Shown here in pieces: positions 1 through 12,000 of a DNA stretch of 64,000 bases; within the stretch, counting starts at the first letter, position 1; each line of letters begins with the position of its first letter. A model generated the notes under the pieces. That model worked only from the letters and a program-made list of their open reading frames with translations. It had not been told where the DNA came from and made no database searches. Source of the DNA: Brachynemurus nebulosus (taxonomy: Eukaryota; Arthropoda; Insecta; Neuroptera; Myrmeleontidae); contig JAPWDM010000009.1 in assembly GCA_035578155.1 (NCBI GenBank), positions 5,368,001-5,432,000 on the forward strand. Direction: 5' to 3'. The position numbers and the translations under genes are program-made.

Positions 1-441
1 TTAGTAAATTTAAATAATTTTGTTGTAAGATATGAAATTTTGTGTAAAAATAAATTTTCACTGTAATTTTAAATACTTTAATGCTAAAATTACATATAAA
101 AGTGGTATTTGACATTCTAAAATAGTAAAATTACATTTCGAAACGTAAATTTACTGTATTTGTATGTAAATTACTGGTCTTTTGGATGTAAATTACTGGT
201 ATCACGTGGTTGGTTCTGCGCAATTGACGGCGTCAGTTGAGTTGGCAATGTAATTTTTATATGTCATACGTAATTAATTTACATTGAGTGGTGTAAAATT
301 ACATCCGAAATGTAAGGTAAAATATTCTACAATGTAATTTTACATAGAAAAATGTTCTAAACATTTCGAAATGTAATTTTACAATATTTAATGTTGGCAA
401 TTAAATGCCAACATTAAATGTTGTAAAATTTTTTAACAGTG
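1..441. repeat. 3' part of a palindrome-rich TIR element (truncated by window edge)
   Basis: The stretch is built from many degenerate copies of a TGTAATTTTACA-like palindromic word. It ends in TTTTTTAACAGTG, the inverse of the CACTGTTAAAAAA terminus carried by many insect MITEs. A perfect hairpin lies near the end, with 14-bp arms at 386-399 and 406-419 and a 6-base loop. The matching left end is not visible, so it would lie before base 1. Family assignment is from the terminus only. Confidence 0.45.
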
Positions 442-2246
442 TAAACTTCGCAAGTGAACTATTGAAGGAGCAGAAAGTACTATAGATGTATGCAAAAGTG
501 TTCTGTATTTTTCGATTACATTTATTTTTTTTATACATAAATTAAACTATTCGACGATCATCGAAGAATCGATCAACAGTTTCGATCAACGGACCGAGCC
601 GAATTACGCTTTCGAAGACAAATTAGTGATTGGTCAAACGGGAGTCGGCCACTCACAATTGGAGTTCCGTACAGTAAATACGTTGCTTATTACTGTTTCC
701 TCTAGTTGGGTATTTAAAAAATTTTTTTCTCAGCAACTATTGCACTATCGAATAAAACCAATAGTTTTCCTCTAATCTGTAACTCAATATTAATTACTTA
801 AATCAAAATTATAACTTTAGATTAAGGGGGAAACAGTTATTTCTAGTAAATTTTGAGCTATTGAGCTAACAGTTATTTCTAGTAAAATATGGGCTTTTGC
901 CTGGAGGGGATACAAAGATCGACAACAGCGCTCATGGTGGACAAATATATCTGCTTATCAGGACGGCATTTGTACATAATTTTACTATTTTCTTAGAAAA
1001 AGTTGTTTTTTTTAAATACTTGTATGATTTTTTCAAAGCGAGTACTTATTACGATGTCTATTTACCAGATTCTACAAAATAATATAAAAATATTATTTGT
1101 AATTCAACTATCAAACGTCATTTTATGTTGAAATTTTCAAAAAAAAATATCATAAAAATTACCTCTTATGCTTTTTCTTGGTTAATTATTGAAAAATATT
1201 CTATTTTCAGACATTTTTGAGGTAAAATGAGCAGATGTATGGCTTTTATTAAAAAAATTTCAGTTTTTTAATATATTTTCCATTCATTTATAATAGTAAA
1301 ATGTCCTGATAAATTGTTAAATAATCATTTGATATAGGTGGGTATACTTTCGGCTCGGAGCGAATATCATTAAAGTCATTCGACCAAAAATTATTTTTAA
1401 AAAAATTTAGAATGTTTTGATGTAACTCTTTGAAAGGATTTTTAGACTACACTGGCTCCCCTCATTCCCCTATTTTAATCCAAAATAATTTTAACCGTTT
1501 ATTGTCGATATATTTTTGCGTTCTCAAGACCTAACATTTTTCCAAATTTTAAAATCCCGTGTTACAATAGCTTTCCGTTCTGTTAAAAATAACGATTCTG
1601 TTTTTCTCTTTAAAGTACGGACCCCTAAAAAGGTAAAAAGTGGTATCGTTTGTTGGGACAATTGAGAAAATTACCGTCTTAAAAAATTATTCACAAGACA
1701 ATAATTTTTATCGTTAAAACCCATACCCAAGGTTGATATCATGAGGCAAGACGTAAAGCAGACAAATCCAAAAATAAAAATACAAAAAAATTACTTCTTT
1801 ATTTATTTTGCAAATTGTGTCAAACATGATTTGAGATCTAATGTAAACAAAAATCACACATAACAAATCCCGATCAATCAAACCATACCTAAATAAAGCC
1901 TTAAAAGCCCCAATATTACAAAAAAATGAACATTAAACACATTTGACATATTTGTTCAAAATAATGTAACATTTTCAAAACTGATGTTCTAATTCATTTA
2001 TATATACAACAAATACAGTTGTGAACAAAACAACCGTTACATTTTTGAGGGAAATTAGTACAAATTTTTTGGGTGAATTTTGTGGAAAAATTAAAGATAT
2101 TTCGTAATACTTTTGTAAAATTGTATTACATAAACTTCATCGAATCTTTTACCCGAATTAAACAGCATTTTCTTACACGAGTGTTTGAATATTTTCATCC
2201 ATCACTGTACATATAATATCTATATCTATATTATAATAAACGATAT
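442..2246. other. Unique AT-rich non-coding DNA
   Basis: No gene, RNA or repeat is supported here. Open frames are at most 61 codons and stop codons are dense in all frames. The segment consists of A/T runs and unremarkable AT-rich sequence. Confidence 0.5.
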
Positions 2247-2425
2247 TTGACATCAGTGGTGCAACGTCAACCTCCAAGCAGTACCAACCGAACGAAACTC
2301 ATTCCACTGTCGTACGATCGTTTACAACAGTGGGGGAAAACGATTACGATCAACACACACACGCGTACCCCTCATCCCCACCACCGCGGGGTTTGCCACC
2401 TCTCGGCGCCTGACGCAGAATGCTT
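2247..2425. other. GC-richer island, possible regulatory DNA
   Basis: Base composition rises sharply against the AT-rich surroundings. It includes a CA-rich run, CCCCACCACCGCGGGG (which can fold on itself) and GGCGCC. A 67-codon open frame spans it, but the translation is low-complexity and matches nothing I recognise, so I do not call a gene. Similar C-rich islands recur near 14.0, 19.7, 37.2, 38.4 and 57.3 kb. A role in regulation is inference only. Confidence 0.25.
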
Positions 2426-2676
2426 TGATGCTTCCTTTATATTATTATAATGCGAATAACAATGTACAAATTTTTCCTTGAATATAGAAAAAAATATACA
2501 TATTGATATTATTATATAATGCTTTATTATAAATATATCACAAGATTCGTTTATTCTGAGGGTACGGGTGACATCATTTTGTTCGTTACAATAAAAGAAA
2601 AAGATTAATTCAAATCCGTAGATTGTAAGATTCTTCTACTGTACGAGTCTACAATGTAATTCAAATAAGAATCAAT

Positions 2677-2985
2677 AATTTTTCTTTTTCTAATTTTGAT
2701 AAAATGTTAAAAATAAGGTATTTTTTGGTAGTTAGAGCAGTGATTTTCAAACTTTTTGGTCCACGACCTCCTTTTGCGCATTAAAATTTCAAACGACATG
2801 CTAAGTATGTAGAAATGTGTAGCAAATAGATATGACAAATGCGGGGTTGTAATGCCCACTTTGAAATTTAGCATGGTAAAAAAATGGAAAGTTTGACATT
2901 AAAACTGTTCTTTGACTAAAAAAATATCAATTTTTTTTTGTTTTAAGAAGAAATTTTTTATTTTAAAATAATTATAATAAAGTAG
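2677..2985 (+). repeat. Dispersed repeat with hAT-like CAGTGATT terminus, copy 1
   Basis: This segment is colinear with 8205-8520 in direct orientation. Shared blocks include TCTAATTTTGATAAAATG, then a CAGTGATTYTCAAACTTTTT segment starting at 2741, and a later TTCTTTGACTRAAAAAAT block. The CAGTG..TCTCAAACT word is a common hAT-type terminus. Homology continues upstream of that word, so the duplicated unit is larger than the transposon end. No intact right end is seen in this copy. Confidence 0.55.
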
Positions 2986-3270
2986 TTTTTGTTTCAGCGC
3001 TGTAACTTTCGATAATGTAGAAGTTGACAATAATCTAATAGACACTCTAGAACCGGTGTATTTTAGGTCTCATTTATGACACTCACTTGCTAAATTTGTC
3101 CCATAACAGAGCTTTGTCGTTCTAGGGTTAATAAGGCGGAAAAAAGCAATGTAATTCAATTAAATACCTATAATTTTTTTTCTAGAAATTTTTTTTTTTT
3201 TTTTTATATTTAGGTAAAATGGAAAATGAAATTTTACAAAATAAATCTTTCAACAGTGGATTATTCAAAT

Positions 3271-3815
3271 AAATATCGACACTTTCTTAAGCATTAAAGA
3301 AATGTTTAAAAGCAGTTCTATAAAAATTTAGGTAGAATTCTGGCAGCCTGGAATCATTTCCACCGTTAGTTTAAATAACATTAGGTTGTGTAATATGAAA
3401 TGTAGTTTTCTGACCACTTGGTCAACCATTTAACTCAGATAAATATCGACACTTTCTTAAACATTAGAGAAACGTTTGAAAGTAGTTCTTTAAATTTAAA
3501 TAGAATTCTTGTAACCTGAAATCATTTTCATCGTTAGTTGAAATAATATTAGGTCGTGTAAAATGAAATGTCGTTTTCTGACCACTTTGTCAGCCATTTA
3601 GTTCAGATAAACATCGACCCTTTGTAAATAATAAACAAATATAGAATACCATAAAGTAACGCTCAAATCTATTAATATTGTCGACCCTTTCTTAAACATT
3701 AGAGAAATGTTTAAAAGCAATTCTTAAATTCTAAATAGAATTCTTGTAGTCTGGAATCATTTCCACCGTTAGTTGGAATATCATTAAGTCGTGTAATATG
3801 AAATGTCGATTTCTG
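3271..3815 (+). repeat. Tandem array of ~168-bp units, locus 1
   Basis: Three head-to-tail units start at 3271, 3441 and 3609, giving periods of 170 and 168 bp. Each begins with AAATATCGACACTTTCTTAA or a close variant, then carries a GAATCATTTCCACCGTTAG-type block and a TGAAATGTCGTTTTCTGACC-type block. Unit 3 is interrupted by a 57-bp insertion (3624-3680). The same unit recurs as a second array at 57548-58217. Period and divergence fit a small dispersed satellite; the nucleosome-like length is noted but its meaning is unknown. Confidence 0.85.
3624..3680 (+). mobile_element. 57-bp tail-only insertion of the hairpin retroelement-like family
   Basis: This insertion sits inside array unit 3 and is bounded by a perfect 10-bp direct duplication, TCGACCCTTT, at 3614-3623 and 3681-3690. 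Its sequence (ACCATAAAGTAACG, AAATCTATTAATATT) matches the right-hand tails of the elements at 34352-34552 and 60984-61143. A tail-only copy with a target duplication looks like 5' truncation during target-primed reverse transcription, which points to a retroelement such as a Penelope-like or other non-LTR family. No coding part is present. Confidence 0.7.
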
Positions 3816-4918
3816 TTAGCTCCGTGGTTTTCTTTCATTTATAACCAAAATAATTAGATACTGTATTGTGCTAGACATGTATTATCGCGTACCTTAAATA
3901 AAAATCTGAATTCCAAAGCTACTTTTTTTACAGTCAAAAACTATTTTTGGGCTTCAAGTTAGCCCCACCATTTTATTTTTTTAAACAGTATTGTAATTTT
4001 CTTTAATTTCAGTTTTTTAATGGTATTCTTTGTCTATTAAACTATAATTTCATACCGTCCATAGACTAAATGAATCATCACCCTAATAGAAACATTATTG
4101 TCATTTTCAAAAAAATAAATATTCACTAACATATTCAATTTTCCTCTTCTCAATATCGTTTTATATCGCGCTTGTGTTCAAACGATTTGGAGTTGGAGGG
4201 GTTCAAACGAAAAGCTTCTATTACTTAATTATGTTTGAAGCTTTAGAAAGGAAAAAAGAAGAAAAAGCTTTATCAATATTGAAATAGGCAAACATTATAT
4301 TTTAATATTGTCGATAAACTTATTAGTATTACTATGATGTAAGAAATTATATTATCATTTTAAAAGTTAATTTCGCTATTTTGTTCGTAGCGGAATGGAA
4401 TTTAATTTTCCTGTTTCATTTATTGCTAATTTATTCTTTGTTGTCAATTTCGTTCAAAAAAAAAAAGGTAAATAATTTTAAGTTTTTTGATGAAATATTG
4501 ATTTGAAATTAAACTACCAAGTTCGACTACCAAGTTCGCCTCAAATTTTAATGATAAAAGTTCCGTGTTTAAAGTTCCATATTTCATTCAAAGTTCATCT
4601 AATAGCCGAATACAGAACCTTATTGATTTTAACTATTTATCTAAAAGTTAAGCCATCAGCAAGCACCTGGAGAGTACCAATTCAAACTACAACTTTTCAA
4701 TATCTTCTACTATATATAGTCTTATTCGTCAGTGAGATATATTTCGTCACCATTTTTTGGTGGTTTTCTTGCAAAAATTGGCCAGAATTCAAAGCGTAAA
4801 ATCGAATAGATCGTAAAAAATTACATGGGGTAAGCTTTCGAACCATTGTTGTAAGTGAACTAGTTTTTGAGAACAATTAAGAATTCTGCTGAATTTCCTT
4901 ACGATAAATGCTTTTTCT
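3816..4918. other. Unique AT-rich non-coding DNA
   Basis: No supported feature. The longest open frame is 98 codons at 4503-4799 on the plus strand. It is rich in Leu/Ile/Thr/Tyr with no recognisable domain, so I treat it as chance. Confidence 0.45.
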
Positions 4919-5383
4919 ATTACTCATGCGGGAAAAGTACTAGCTTGGCGCACACATTTCTGTACGCAAAATAGCTGTTTGCCCACTGTACTCTTCCCAC
5001 ATACTTTTTTGCGTGCGGAAAATAACTTTCCACACGAAAATTGACAATAAAACACGCAAAGCCGCCTCTTGATTTTTCATTTAATAAATATTTTATAATT
5101 ATTTCTATAGAAACCACTAACAAAATAATTTAAACAATATTTAATTCAGAAAAAGAAGACGAACACTCAAAAATATTATTTTAAAAAGTAATAAAAATGT
5201 CAAAAATAGTAATAATAATAGAAAAATGTATGTGAAATTCGTAATAAAAAATAATATGTGCAACTCGTGCGGGATTGTCGATTGCCCACTCAAGGGAATG
5301 AGCGCACTCACTACGTTCGTGCCCTCAACTTCGCTTTCGTGGGCAATCGACAATTTCCCGCACTTATTGCACAATATACTATA
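4919..5383 (+). repeat. GC-richer hairpin repeat, copy A
   Basis: This ~465-bp unit recurs inverted at 8574-9019. It starts at ATTACTCATGCGGGA and ends at CCCGCACTTATTGCACAATA. The left part holds GCGCACACATTT and AAACACGCAAAGCCGCCTC blocks. The right ~100 bp is a large imperfect palindrome whose arms read GTGCGGGAxATTGTCGAT and ATCGACAATTTCCCGCAC around a GAGCGCACTCA core. Copies differ by indels, so the family is not very young. I cannot place it in a named superfamily; a non-autonomous foldback or MITE is the likeliest class. Confidence 0.75.
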
Positions 5384-6366
5384 TTGTTTTTGTCATTGCA
5401 ATAACAATACTTATGTTATCTGTTTCATTTTTCAAAATAAAAATAAACTAACCTTTCAAGAACATGTCATCGCCGATTTTGAAAATTTGTTCACTGTTAG
5501 AGAGCTAAACTATTTTAGATGGATATAGGTTATGTTATATGGGGTGCGCTAGGGTCTGCCGGTCCCAAAAGCGCCAAAAATTTGAACCAATTTTGAAAAT
5601 TTTTTCACCGTTAAAATAACTATACCATATGAGATTCGCCAGGACCCGAAAACCCCAAAAATTAACTACTCAATCGATTTTGGACCAGTGTCCAATCTTT
5701 AGAAATTCGCTATGTCAGACAGATGCTGCGACAGGGGTATTTTTGTGTTTATTAACGACCAAAGCGATTAATTCCCAAAGAAAAATCCTCTGTTCTATGC
5801 ATCTTAATCATACGTAATTCTTTAATAAAACCAATTCATATTAAAATTAATTAAATTTAACAATTAAGAAAGAAGACGAGTAAAAAAAAGAGCTAATTTT
5901 ATAACTTAATTACTAAAACACAGAAAAAAAGCTGATAGTTAAATAAGTATTAAAATCTTATACAACATTTAATGCCCAATAAAAAGTTAACAATGCAAAA
6001 AATATGATAAGAGTGAGACAAACGTACGACCGACAAGGATGCATGCAAGAAATCTTAAATCCATCAAACGAGGTTTAAATCTAAAATTCAATATTGACAA
6101 TCAAACATTAAGATTCATAGCTGCTATAAAACACACAATCCGTTCGTCTTTAAACATCTTCCTTATCCGTGTTGTATTCCTTGATGCTTTTTTTCCTTTC
6201 TTATCCTTATTCATCGAAGACGTTCACCCACAGGATATCTTAATTCAATTTTCTCTCCTTCTTCCGTCTTTTTACAAACTCATCAATAAAAATTTTTATC
6301 TACAATATTAATAAGATACAAGGAATAAAAAAAATTACACAGGCCTGCGATGGTTTCTCCCTTTAA
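5384..6366. other. AT-rich DNA with a degenerate local duplication
   Basis: About 5477-5575 and 5596-5660 share a weak direct repeat (TTCACxGTTA, then a GGTCC/GGACC ... CCAAAAATT block). A short dispersed repeat copy lies at 5701-5748. The remainder is unique, with open frames of up to 90 codons that I judge to be chance. Confidence 0.4.
5701..5748 (-). repeat. Short dispersed repeat (CCTGTCRCAGCATTCTACATA), minus copy
   Basis: Read on the minus strand this gives AAATACCCCTGTCGCAGCAT followed by TAGCGAATTTCT. The same string occurs in plus orientation at 16643-16690 and, more diverged, at 25901-25949. The extent of the parent element is not determined. Confidence 0.55.
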
Positions 6367-6940
6367 GATTTGACAACTGACTTTGATAGATTTTAGGGCG
6401 CTGATTACGAAAAAAATATTCAAAAAATTCCGGCACGTCAGAATTTTTAGATATTAGGTATTAAAATTTTTGACTAAAATTACCTAGGTCGACCAAGTCA
6501 AGAATAGATTATACATTTTTATTTATTTGCTATCTAATAAAAAGTCATTATATAGTTGTAATTGGCTTCTAGGAACACATTCTCAGCAATGGTTTCATTA
6601 AATGAAACCAAATTAACTAAGTGACATATCTTTATTTTGGGAAAAAAAGGTGAATTTTAAGGTCATCCGCTAATGAGCTCATTATTGAGGGTAATTGATT
6701 TTTTTTCTATTCAGTTTTAATTGATAACTAAACCTCGTAAAACGGTGCTAACGGGACCGTACTTATAAAAACTAAAGAAATAAATAAAAATGCATAATTT
6801 ATTCTTGACTTAGTCGACCTAGGTAATTTTAGTCAAAAATTTTAATACCTAATATCTAAACATTCTGACAGGCTGGAATTTTTTGAATATTTTTTTCGTA
6901 ATCAGCGCACCAAAATACTCTAAGATCAGTCATCAAATCC
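6367..6940. mobile_element. Foldback element with ~165-bp inverted arms
   Basis: The left arm is 6367-6530 and the right arm 6777-6940, nearly complementary along their length, around a ~246-bp centre. Shared blocks include GCGCTGATTACGAAAAAAAT, TTTTTGACTAAAATTACC and CCTAGGTCGAC. Arm mismatches are scattered. No coding sequence lies in the centre. Long arms with a short unrelated centre are the foldback layout; the mobilising transposase family cannot be told, and no clear target duplication was found. Confidence 0.75.
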
Positions 6941-7370
6941 AAAAGGGGGTGACATGACTTAAAATTCGCAGGCTTAAGATTATTAATAACAATATAGTAA
7001 ATATTCAATTGGTCAATCAATTTTTTTTGACTATGAAAAATGTTGGGGGGTGACTGAATCAAGTTGATATTTTCCATGAAATAATCAGTTTTTCTTTTAC
7101 CCTGTTGCAAAACTGAAAAGCTTTTTCAGAGAAAGGAAAAAATGAGTAATAAAAAAATTTTTTTTAAGTTAATATTTGGACACATTTTGGTCCGTACAGA
7201 TCATTAAAACAACAAGAATTATTAGTCCCCAGTAATTACTTATAAAATTTTTTTGAATATTATAAAAATTAATACAATTGAAATATAAAATTTCTATATA
7301 CAACGTGTTCTAAAACAAATTTTCATACGTAAACTGTTAATTAAAAATATTTCATTAAAGTTTTTTCTTT

Positions 7371-7820
7371 TTTAAAAGCTTTTATTTAACTTGCTATATC
7401 AGTATGTTTGTTTAGATCAAATCTTGCGATCAAAATTTAGACAATTTCTAATCGAGCTGCAGGTTTCAAATTTTACATACGTGTATTAACTTGGATGACA
7501 ATGCAATATTGTATAATATTCGTTTTGTCCTAAATGCACTCAAAACTAAAATTGCTGATTTTTAGTGTTATGTAAATTTTTGACATTTTGAACTGTGAAA
7601 GATTGTCCCATAATTTTACATTGCAATTTTTAGTTTCGAAATTAATGGTTGACTTTCTAAATTAATTGTGATTAGACTAAAAAGTATAAAATAAAAAGTA
7701 AGAGGATAGTTTTTTAAAGCAAGCTTTTATTTAAAAATGAACTAAAATATAGATATAAAATAACTTTTGAGTGAAGTTTGAAGCAATATGCAACAAAATT
7801 TATAAAAGCTTGAGGCGTTT
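7371..7820 (+). repeat. Dispersed ~450-bp repeat, copy 1
   Basis: This is colinear with 56201-56692. Shared landmarks in order are TTTAAAAGCTTTTATTTAAC, GGTTTCAAATTTxxCATACG, GATGACAATGCAATATTGTA and TGAGTGAAGTTTGAAGCAAT, ending at GCTTGAGGCGTT. It has no coding capacity. Its right third also forms the left arm of the inverted repeat at 7706-7997, which the second copy lacks. Confidence 0.75.
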
Positions 7821-7997
7821 AACCAAGTTTGGTAGCTACTGAGGAATAAAGTAGCTACTCACATCTGAAACGAAAATAATTAATAATAACGCCTCAAAAT
7901 TTTATAAATTATGTTGCACATTGATTCAAACTTCACTCAAAAGTTATTTTATATATTTTAATTCATCTTAAAATAAAAGCTTGCTTTAAAAAACTAT
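7706..7997. repeat. Inverted repeat, ~110-bp arms
   Basis: The arms are 7706-7820 and 7889-7997 with a 68-bp centre. The left arm reads ATAGTTTTTTAAAGCAAGC..GAGGCGTT and the right arm is its complement with scattered changes. It overlaps the right third of the dispersed repeat that starts at 7371, so one arm probably arose by inverted duplication of that repeat's end. Confidence 0.75.
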
Positions 7998-8204
7998 TTT
8001 TTTGCTTAAATTTTCAATTAATTAAAATCCATTTAAATAATAATTGTGCAATTATTAAATAGAAGAAAGAATTCGTTTCTACAGAAACAAATAAACAATT
8101 TCACATCTGTCTTTAAGAACTTGTAACTCAGAAACTAAATCAAATTTTAAAATTCAGATACCGTTAGGCCACCAACGGGGTCATCCGCTGTGTGGTTTTC
8201 ACAA

Positions 8205-8520
8205 AATATTTTCTTCTTCTAATTTTGATAAAATGTTAAAAATAATGTGTTTATTGTTAGTTAAAACAGTGATTCTCAAACTTTTTGATCTACAACTCCC
8301 TTTTGCGTATTAAAATTAAAAAAAAAACCCTCAAATATGTAGAAATGTATAGAAAATGGGTATGGTGACCCTCCAAATATTTTTTGCGAATCCTCTGGAT
8401 GTTGCGATCCCCAATTTGAGGATCACGAGTTTGATCAACTTTGATAAGAAGATTGGTTCTTTGACTGAAAAAATGTCTGTTTTTTGTTTCAAAAAGAATT
8501 TTTTCTTTCAATATTACTGC
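8205..8520 (+). repeat. Dispersed repeat with hAT-like CAGTGATT terminus, copy 2
   Basis: This is colinear with 2677-2985. The CAGTGATTCTCAAACTTTTT word begins at 8267. Near 8413-8428 the sequence ATTTGAGGATCACGAG is an approximate inverse of it, so 8267-8428 may be a small hAT-type element. Flanking 8-bp duplications do not match. It abuts the inverted hairpin repeat beginning at 8574. Confidence 0.5.
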
Positions 8521-8573
8521 AGAGGCTGATATTTCATTCCAACCAAGACAATAAAACTTTTTTTCTGTTGTGT

Positions 8574-9019
8574 TATAGTATATTGTGCAATCAGTGCGGG
8601 AAATTGTCGATTGCCCACGAGAAGCGAAGCTGAGCGCACGATCGCAATGAGTGCGCTCATTCGCTCGAGTGGGCAATCGAAAATCCCGCTCGAGTTGTTC
8701 ATACTAATTTTTATTACGAATTTCACATAATTTTTTCTATTATTATTACTATTTTTGACATTTTTATTACTTTTTAAGATAATGTTTTGAGTGTTGTCTT
8801 TTTTTTCTGAATTGAATATTGTTTAAATTACTTTGTTAGAGGTTTCTATAGAAATAATTATGAAATATTTATTAAATGAAAAATCAAGAGGCGGCTTTGC
8901 GTGTTTTGATTAAACTTTCCGCACGCAAAAAAACTATGTGGGAAGAGTACAGTGGGCAAACAGCTATTTTGCGCACAAAAATGTGTGCGCCAAGTTAGTA
9001 CTTCTCCCGCATGAGTAAT
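8574..9019 (-). repeat. GC-richer hairpin repeat, copy B (inverted)
   Basis: This is the reverse-oriented partner of 4919-5383. It opens with TATAGTATATTGTGCAAT, then carries the palindrome (GTGCGGGAAATTGTCGAT .. GGGCAATCGA), the AAATCAAGAGGCGGCTTTGC block, and ends at CTCCCGCATGAGTAAT. A 128-codon minus-strand frame at 8290-8676 and a 70-codon one at 8514-8726 lie partly in it. The latter resembles the plus-strand frame at 5226-5528 of copy A, but that similarity follows from the shared repeat, so I do not call a gene. Confidence 0.75.
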
Positions 9020-12000
9020 AAAATGGCTATTTATGCAACATAAGTAGATAATGAAGATCTTTATAAACGAGCCGTGTTTATGGCTGAGCGAGCTTGCGAG
9101 CGAGCCCAATAAAAAAAAGGCGAGTTCATAAAGTCAAATTATGTACAAGTTGCATATAAGGCTTTATGTACGACTGCTAAAATTCCTAAATATCGATAAA
9201 AATCGAATTTATGAACCTGGCGTCTACACTTTAAATCAAAAATGTTTCTATAATATAGTTGGCATAGAAAAATTTATTATGTGTTAAAGTATGCTTTGGT
9301 TGTGATTATCTGTCATCTGATGTTAATATAATACTGCGACATTTTTATAAGATTTCTCAATAAAAATTACTAATATTTAAAGACGAGAGGAGGAAAGTGC
9401 CTGGAATAAATATTAATAGTGGTTTAGATTGTGTAATTAATATTAATTATATAAATATTTGTAAATATAGTATACATAATTAAAGTTAGTGTGTTTTTTG
9501 TTTATTGTAAAATAGAAAATAAAATTTATCAAGTAGACAAATCTTTATGGCACTTGTGCTTTTTCCTTTTCATTATGCAACTAGTGCCAAAAAGTACTAT
9601 TTTTCATATCTCTTAGCAATGCAATAAAATAGGCTTCAATTCCAAACTATTGATTACTAATTTTACTACTTAACTCAAAATTCTTTACTTTTCCGAACCA
9701 CCGAATACAACAAGTTTACATCTAAAGAAAATTTTCATAAAAAATTAATAAAAAATTAAGTTGCAAAGAACACCAAAACAAAAAGAACAGATAATTACAC
9801 ACGTAACATTAATACAATTACAAATAAAAAAATATTAACAAAAAAAAAAAAAAAAAATATGTAAAAATAAGCAGGAAGGATCATTATTATTATTATTATA
9901 ATACAAATATATACCATATCAAAATAACAAGCGACATATTTATAAGACTGTCAGTCTTATTAGGAGGAAAAAAAAGAATAACAAAAAAACAACACATCTA
10001 CAACACAACGGGAGAAGAGGGTTATACATATACACACGGAGTGAACGCACAGCATTTGTTTTTATAAAATAATGATACTTAAGGGGGTCAGAATCATTTA
10101 TTACTAAATACAATATAACTCCCAGTAGACACATTTATATGTGGGGGCCTTGTGCTGCATCCACCCAAAAAGTAAGTCGGAGGTTTTAAAAGAAACATTT
10201 TTTTTTTACACTTAAAAAACTAAACCTAATATACCAAAAAGTGCGCCAATGGTGTGTTAGGCACGCATCAAGTCAAGGTTCTTTAGTAGTTAGAATACTT
10301 TATTGTCTTTGGGACAGAATAGATAAATATATTCGACAATCGACAATGTCTTACTATGAAAGTCAATTATAATATGATAATTTTTTCCTTGTATCACTTA
10401 AAAAATTTAAAAATTTTGAAGTTCAATATTTCGCAAATAAGACCAAAAAATGAAAAATGAAAAAACGATTGTCAACTTCATTTTAAAAGATTTTTCTAAC
10501 GATAGAATTATTTCTGGACTTACTTACGAAAATCAAAAATTTTTTAAAATAATGTGACCTTAAATTTTGTGACCTTAAATTTTTGTGAGCTGCTTTACTG
10601 AAGACCATTTTTCGCATAATAAATTTAACTAATAGGAAATTCAATAACACGGAATTAAAACATTTTATTCTACCTGAAATTAGTTTTTGAAATTTCGAAA
10701 ATTTGGTTACTTATATCATTGAAAGTGAAACACAATTTAATAAAAATAATTTTGAGTGATCTTCTAGTGCTAGGAAATATTTATATTTTTAAAAATCTTT
10801 TGGAAACACAATATTGAGAAGTGACGAAAGCGGGGACAAGAGAAAAACTTCGCTTTAAAGCTCAATCATTTCACAAACGAAACTTCCAATTAAAAAATGA
10901 TAATGGAAACCTTAGCTTCAATTTAAAGGTCCTCTTTAACAATATCCCAAACCATAAATACGGAAAAATACTTCAATAAATTTTTTAAAAAAATTTACTT
11001 TTAGGTAATTGAGATCTCTACCAGTTGCACGTATCCATATGCAAAAGATGTTAGAATTAGTAGGATGCCGAAATTTCCTCTTCGGAACTCTAAAGGATAT
11101 ATTTAATAAAATTCACCATCTCATTCTCACCCACACTTTACATATAAATATAATTAAAAATAGAATATTATATAGTACAAAACTAAAATGTCTGACTTTT
11201 GAAAATGAATGCGAGCTCATTTACGAATCCCAAGCGACAATTAGTCAGATTAATTTTTAGAAAGATACATATTTTTATATTAAGTAGATTGTAGTGTATT
11301 TTCTCCATTTGATTTGGTTATAGGGAAAAATTGGGTGGAGGACAACAAATTTGTTATTTATTTAAATTTGACTATTTTTTTTGCCAGACGCAAGTTAATC
11401 ATTTTGGACAGGACTGAATGAAAAAAAGTGTCTGCATGCCATTTGACATATTAATTAGAAAAATTGTTTAACATTTATATGAAGAATATAAAAATTTTGT
11501 ACAGGGCGATGCAGACTTAACCATCAGTGAAATAAAGGGTCGCTCAACCCCTTAATATTTCCACTATTGTTTGTTTTCAACCTGAAATTTAATTTCGATA
11601 ATTGTTCCTCTATAAAAGTTATATTAAACCAAATTATATTTGATATAACTTTTGAATATACCTTCAATCAGATATATATACCCAATCAATATAATAAGTA
11701 AGTTTATTCATAGACATCAGACCTATATTTACAAATACATATTAACGAAACATTCTAATAAAGTCAATTATTTGTAATTACATTTTATGGGTGTAGAAAA
11801 TGGTGACTTTCCCGAACAGAAATTGGTTAAAAGTCATATGGATGAAAAAAATTAAATGTTGATTAAAAAAATTAAAAAAAAAAGTTTATGGCTTAAGTCT
11901 TTTAAGGACACTGTTGCTTCAGAAACATTTTAAAGTACAACTTTAAGCGTACTTTTCTCAAAAGTACATTATTTGAAATGGTTGCCATGAAAATTACCAA

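Noticed and set aside
3271..3815. CRISPR-like array
   Set aside because: Units of ~168 bp are directly tandem without unique spacers; this is a small satellite array in eukaryotic DNA.
8267..8428. Complete 160-bp hAT element
   Set aside because: The right end is only an approximate inverse of CAGTGATTCTCAAACT and the 8-bp flanks do not match, so it is listed only as a dispersed repeat.
8290..8676. 128-codon minus-strand open frame, the longest in the window
   Set aside because: It runs through the GC-richer hairpin repeat and adjoining repeat DNA, has no recognisable domain, and overlaps another frame on the same strand.
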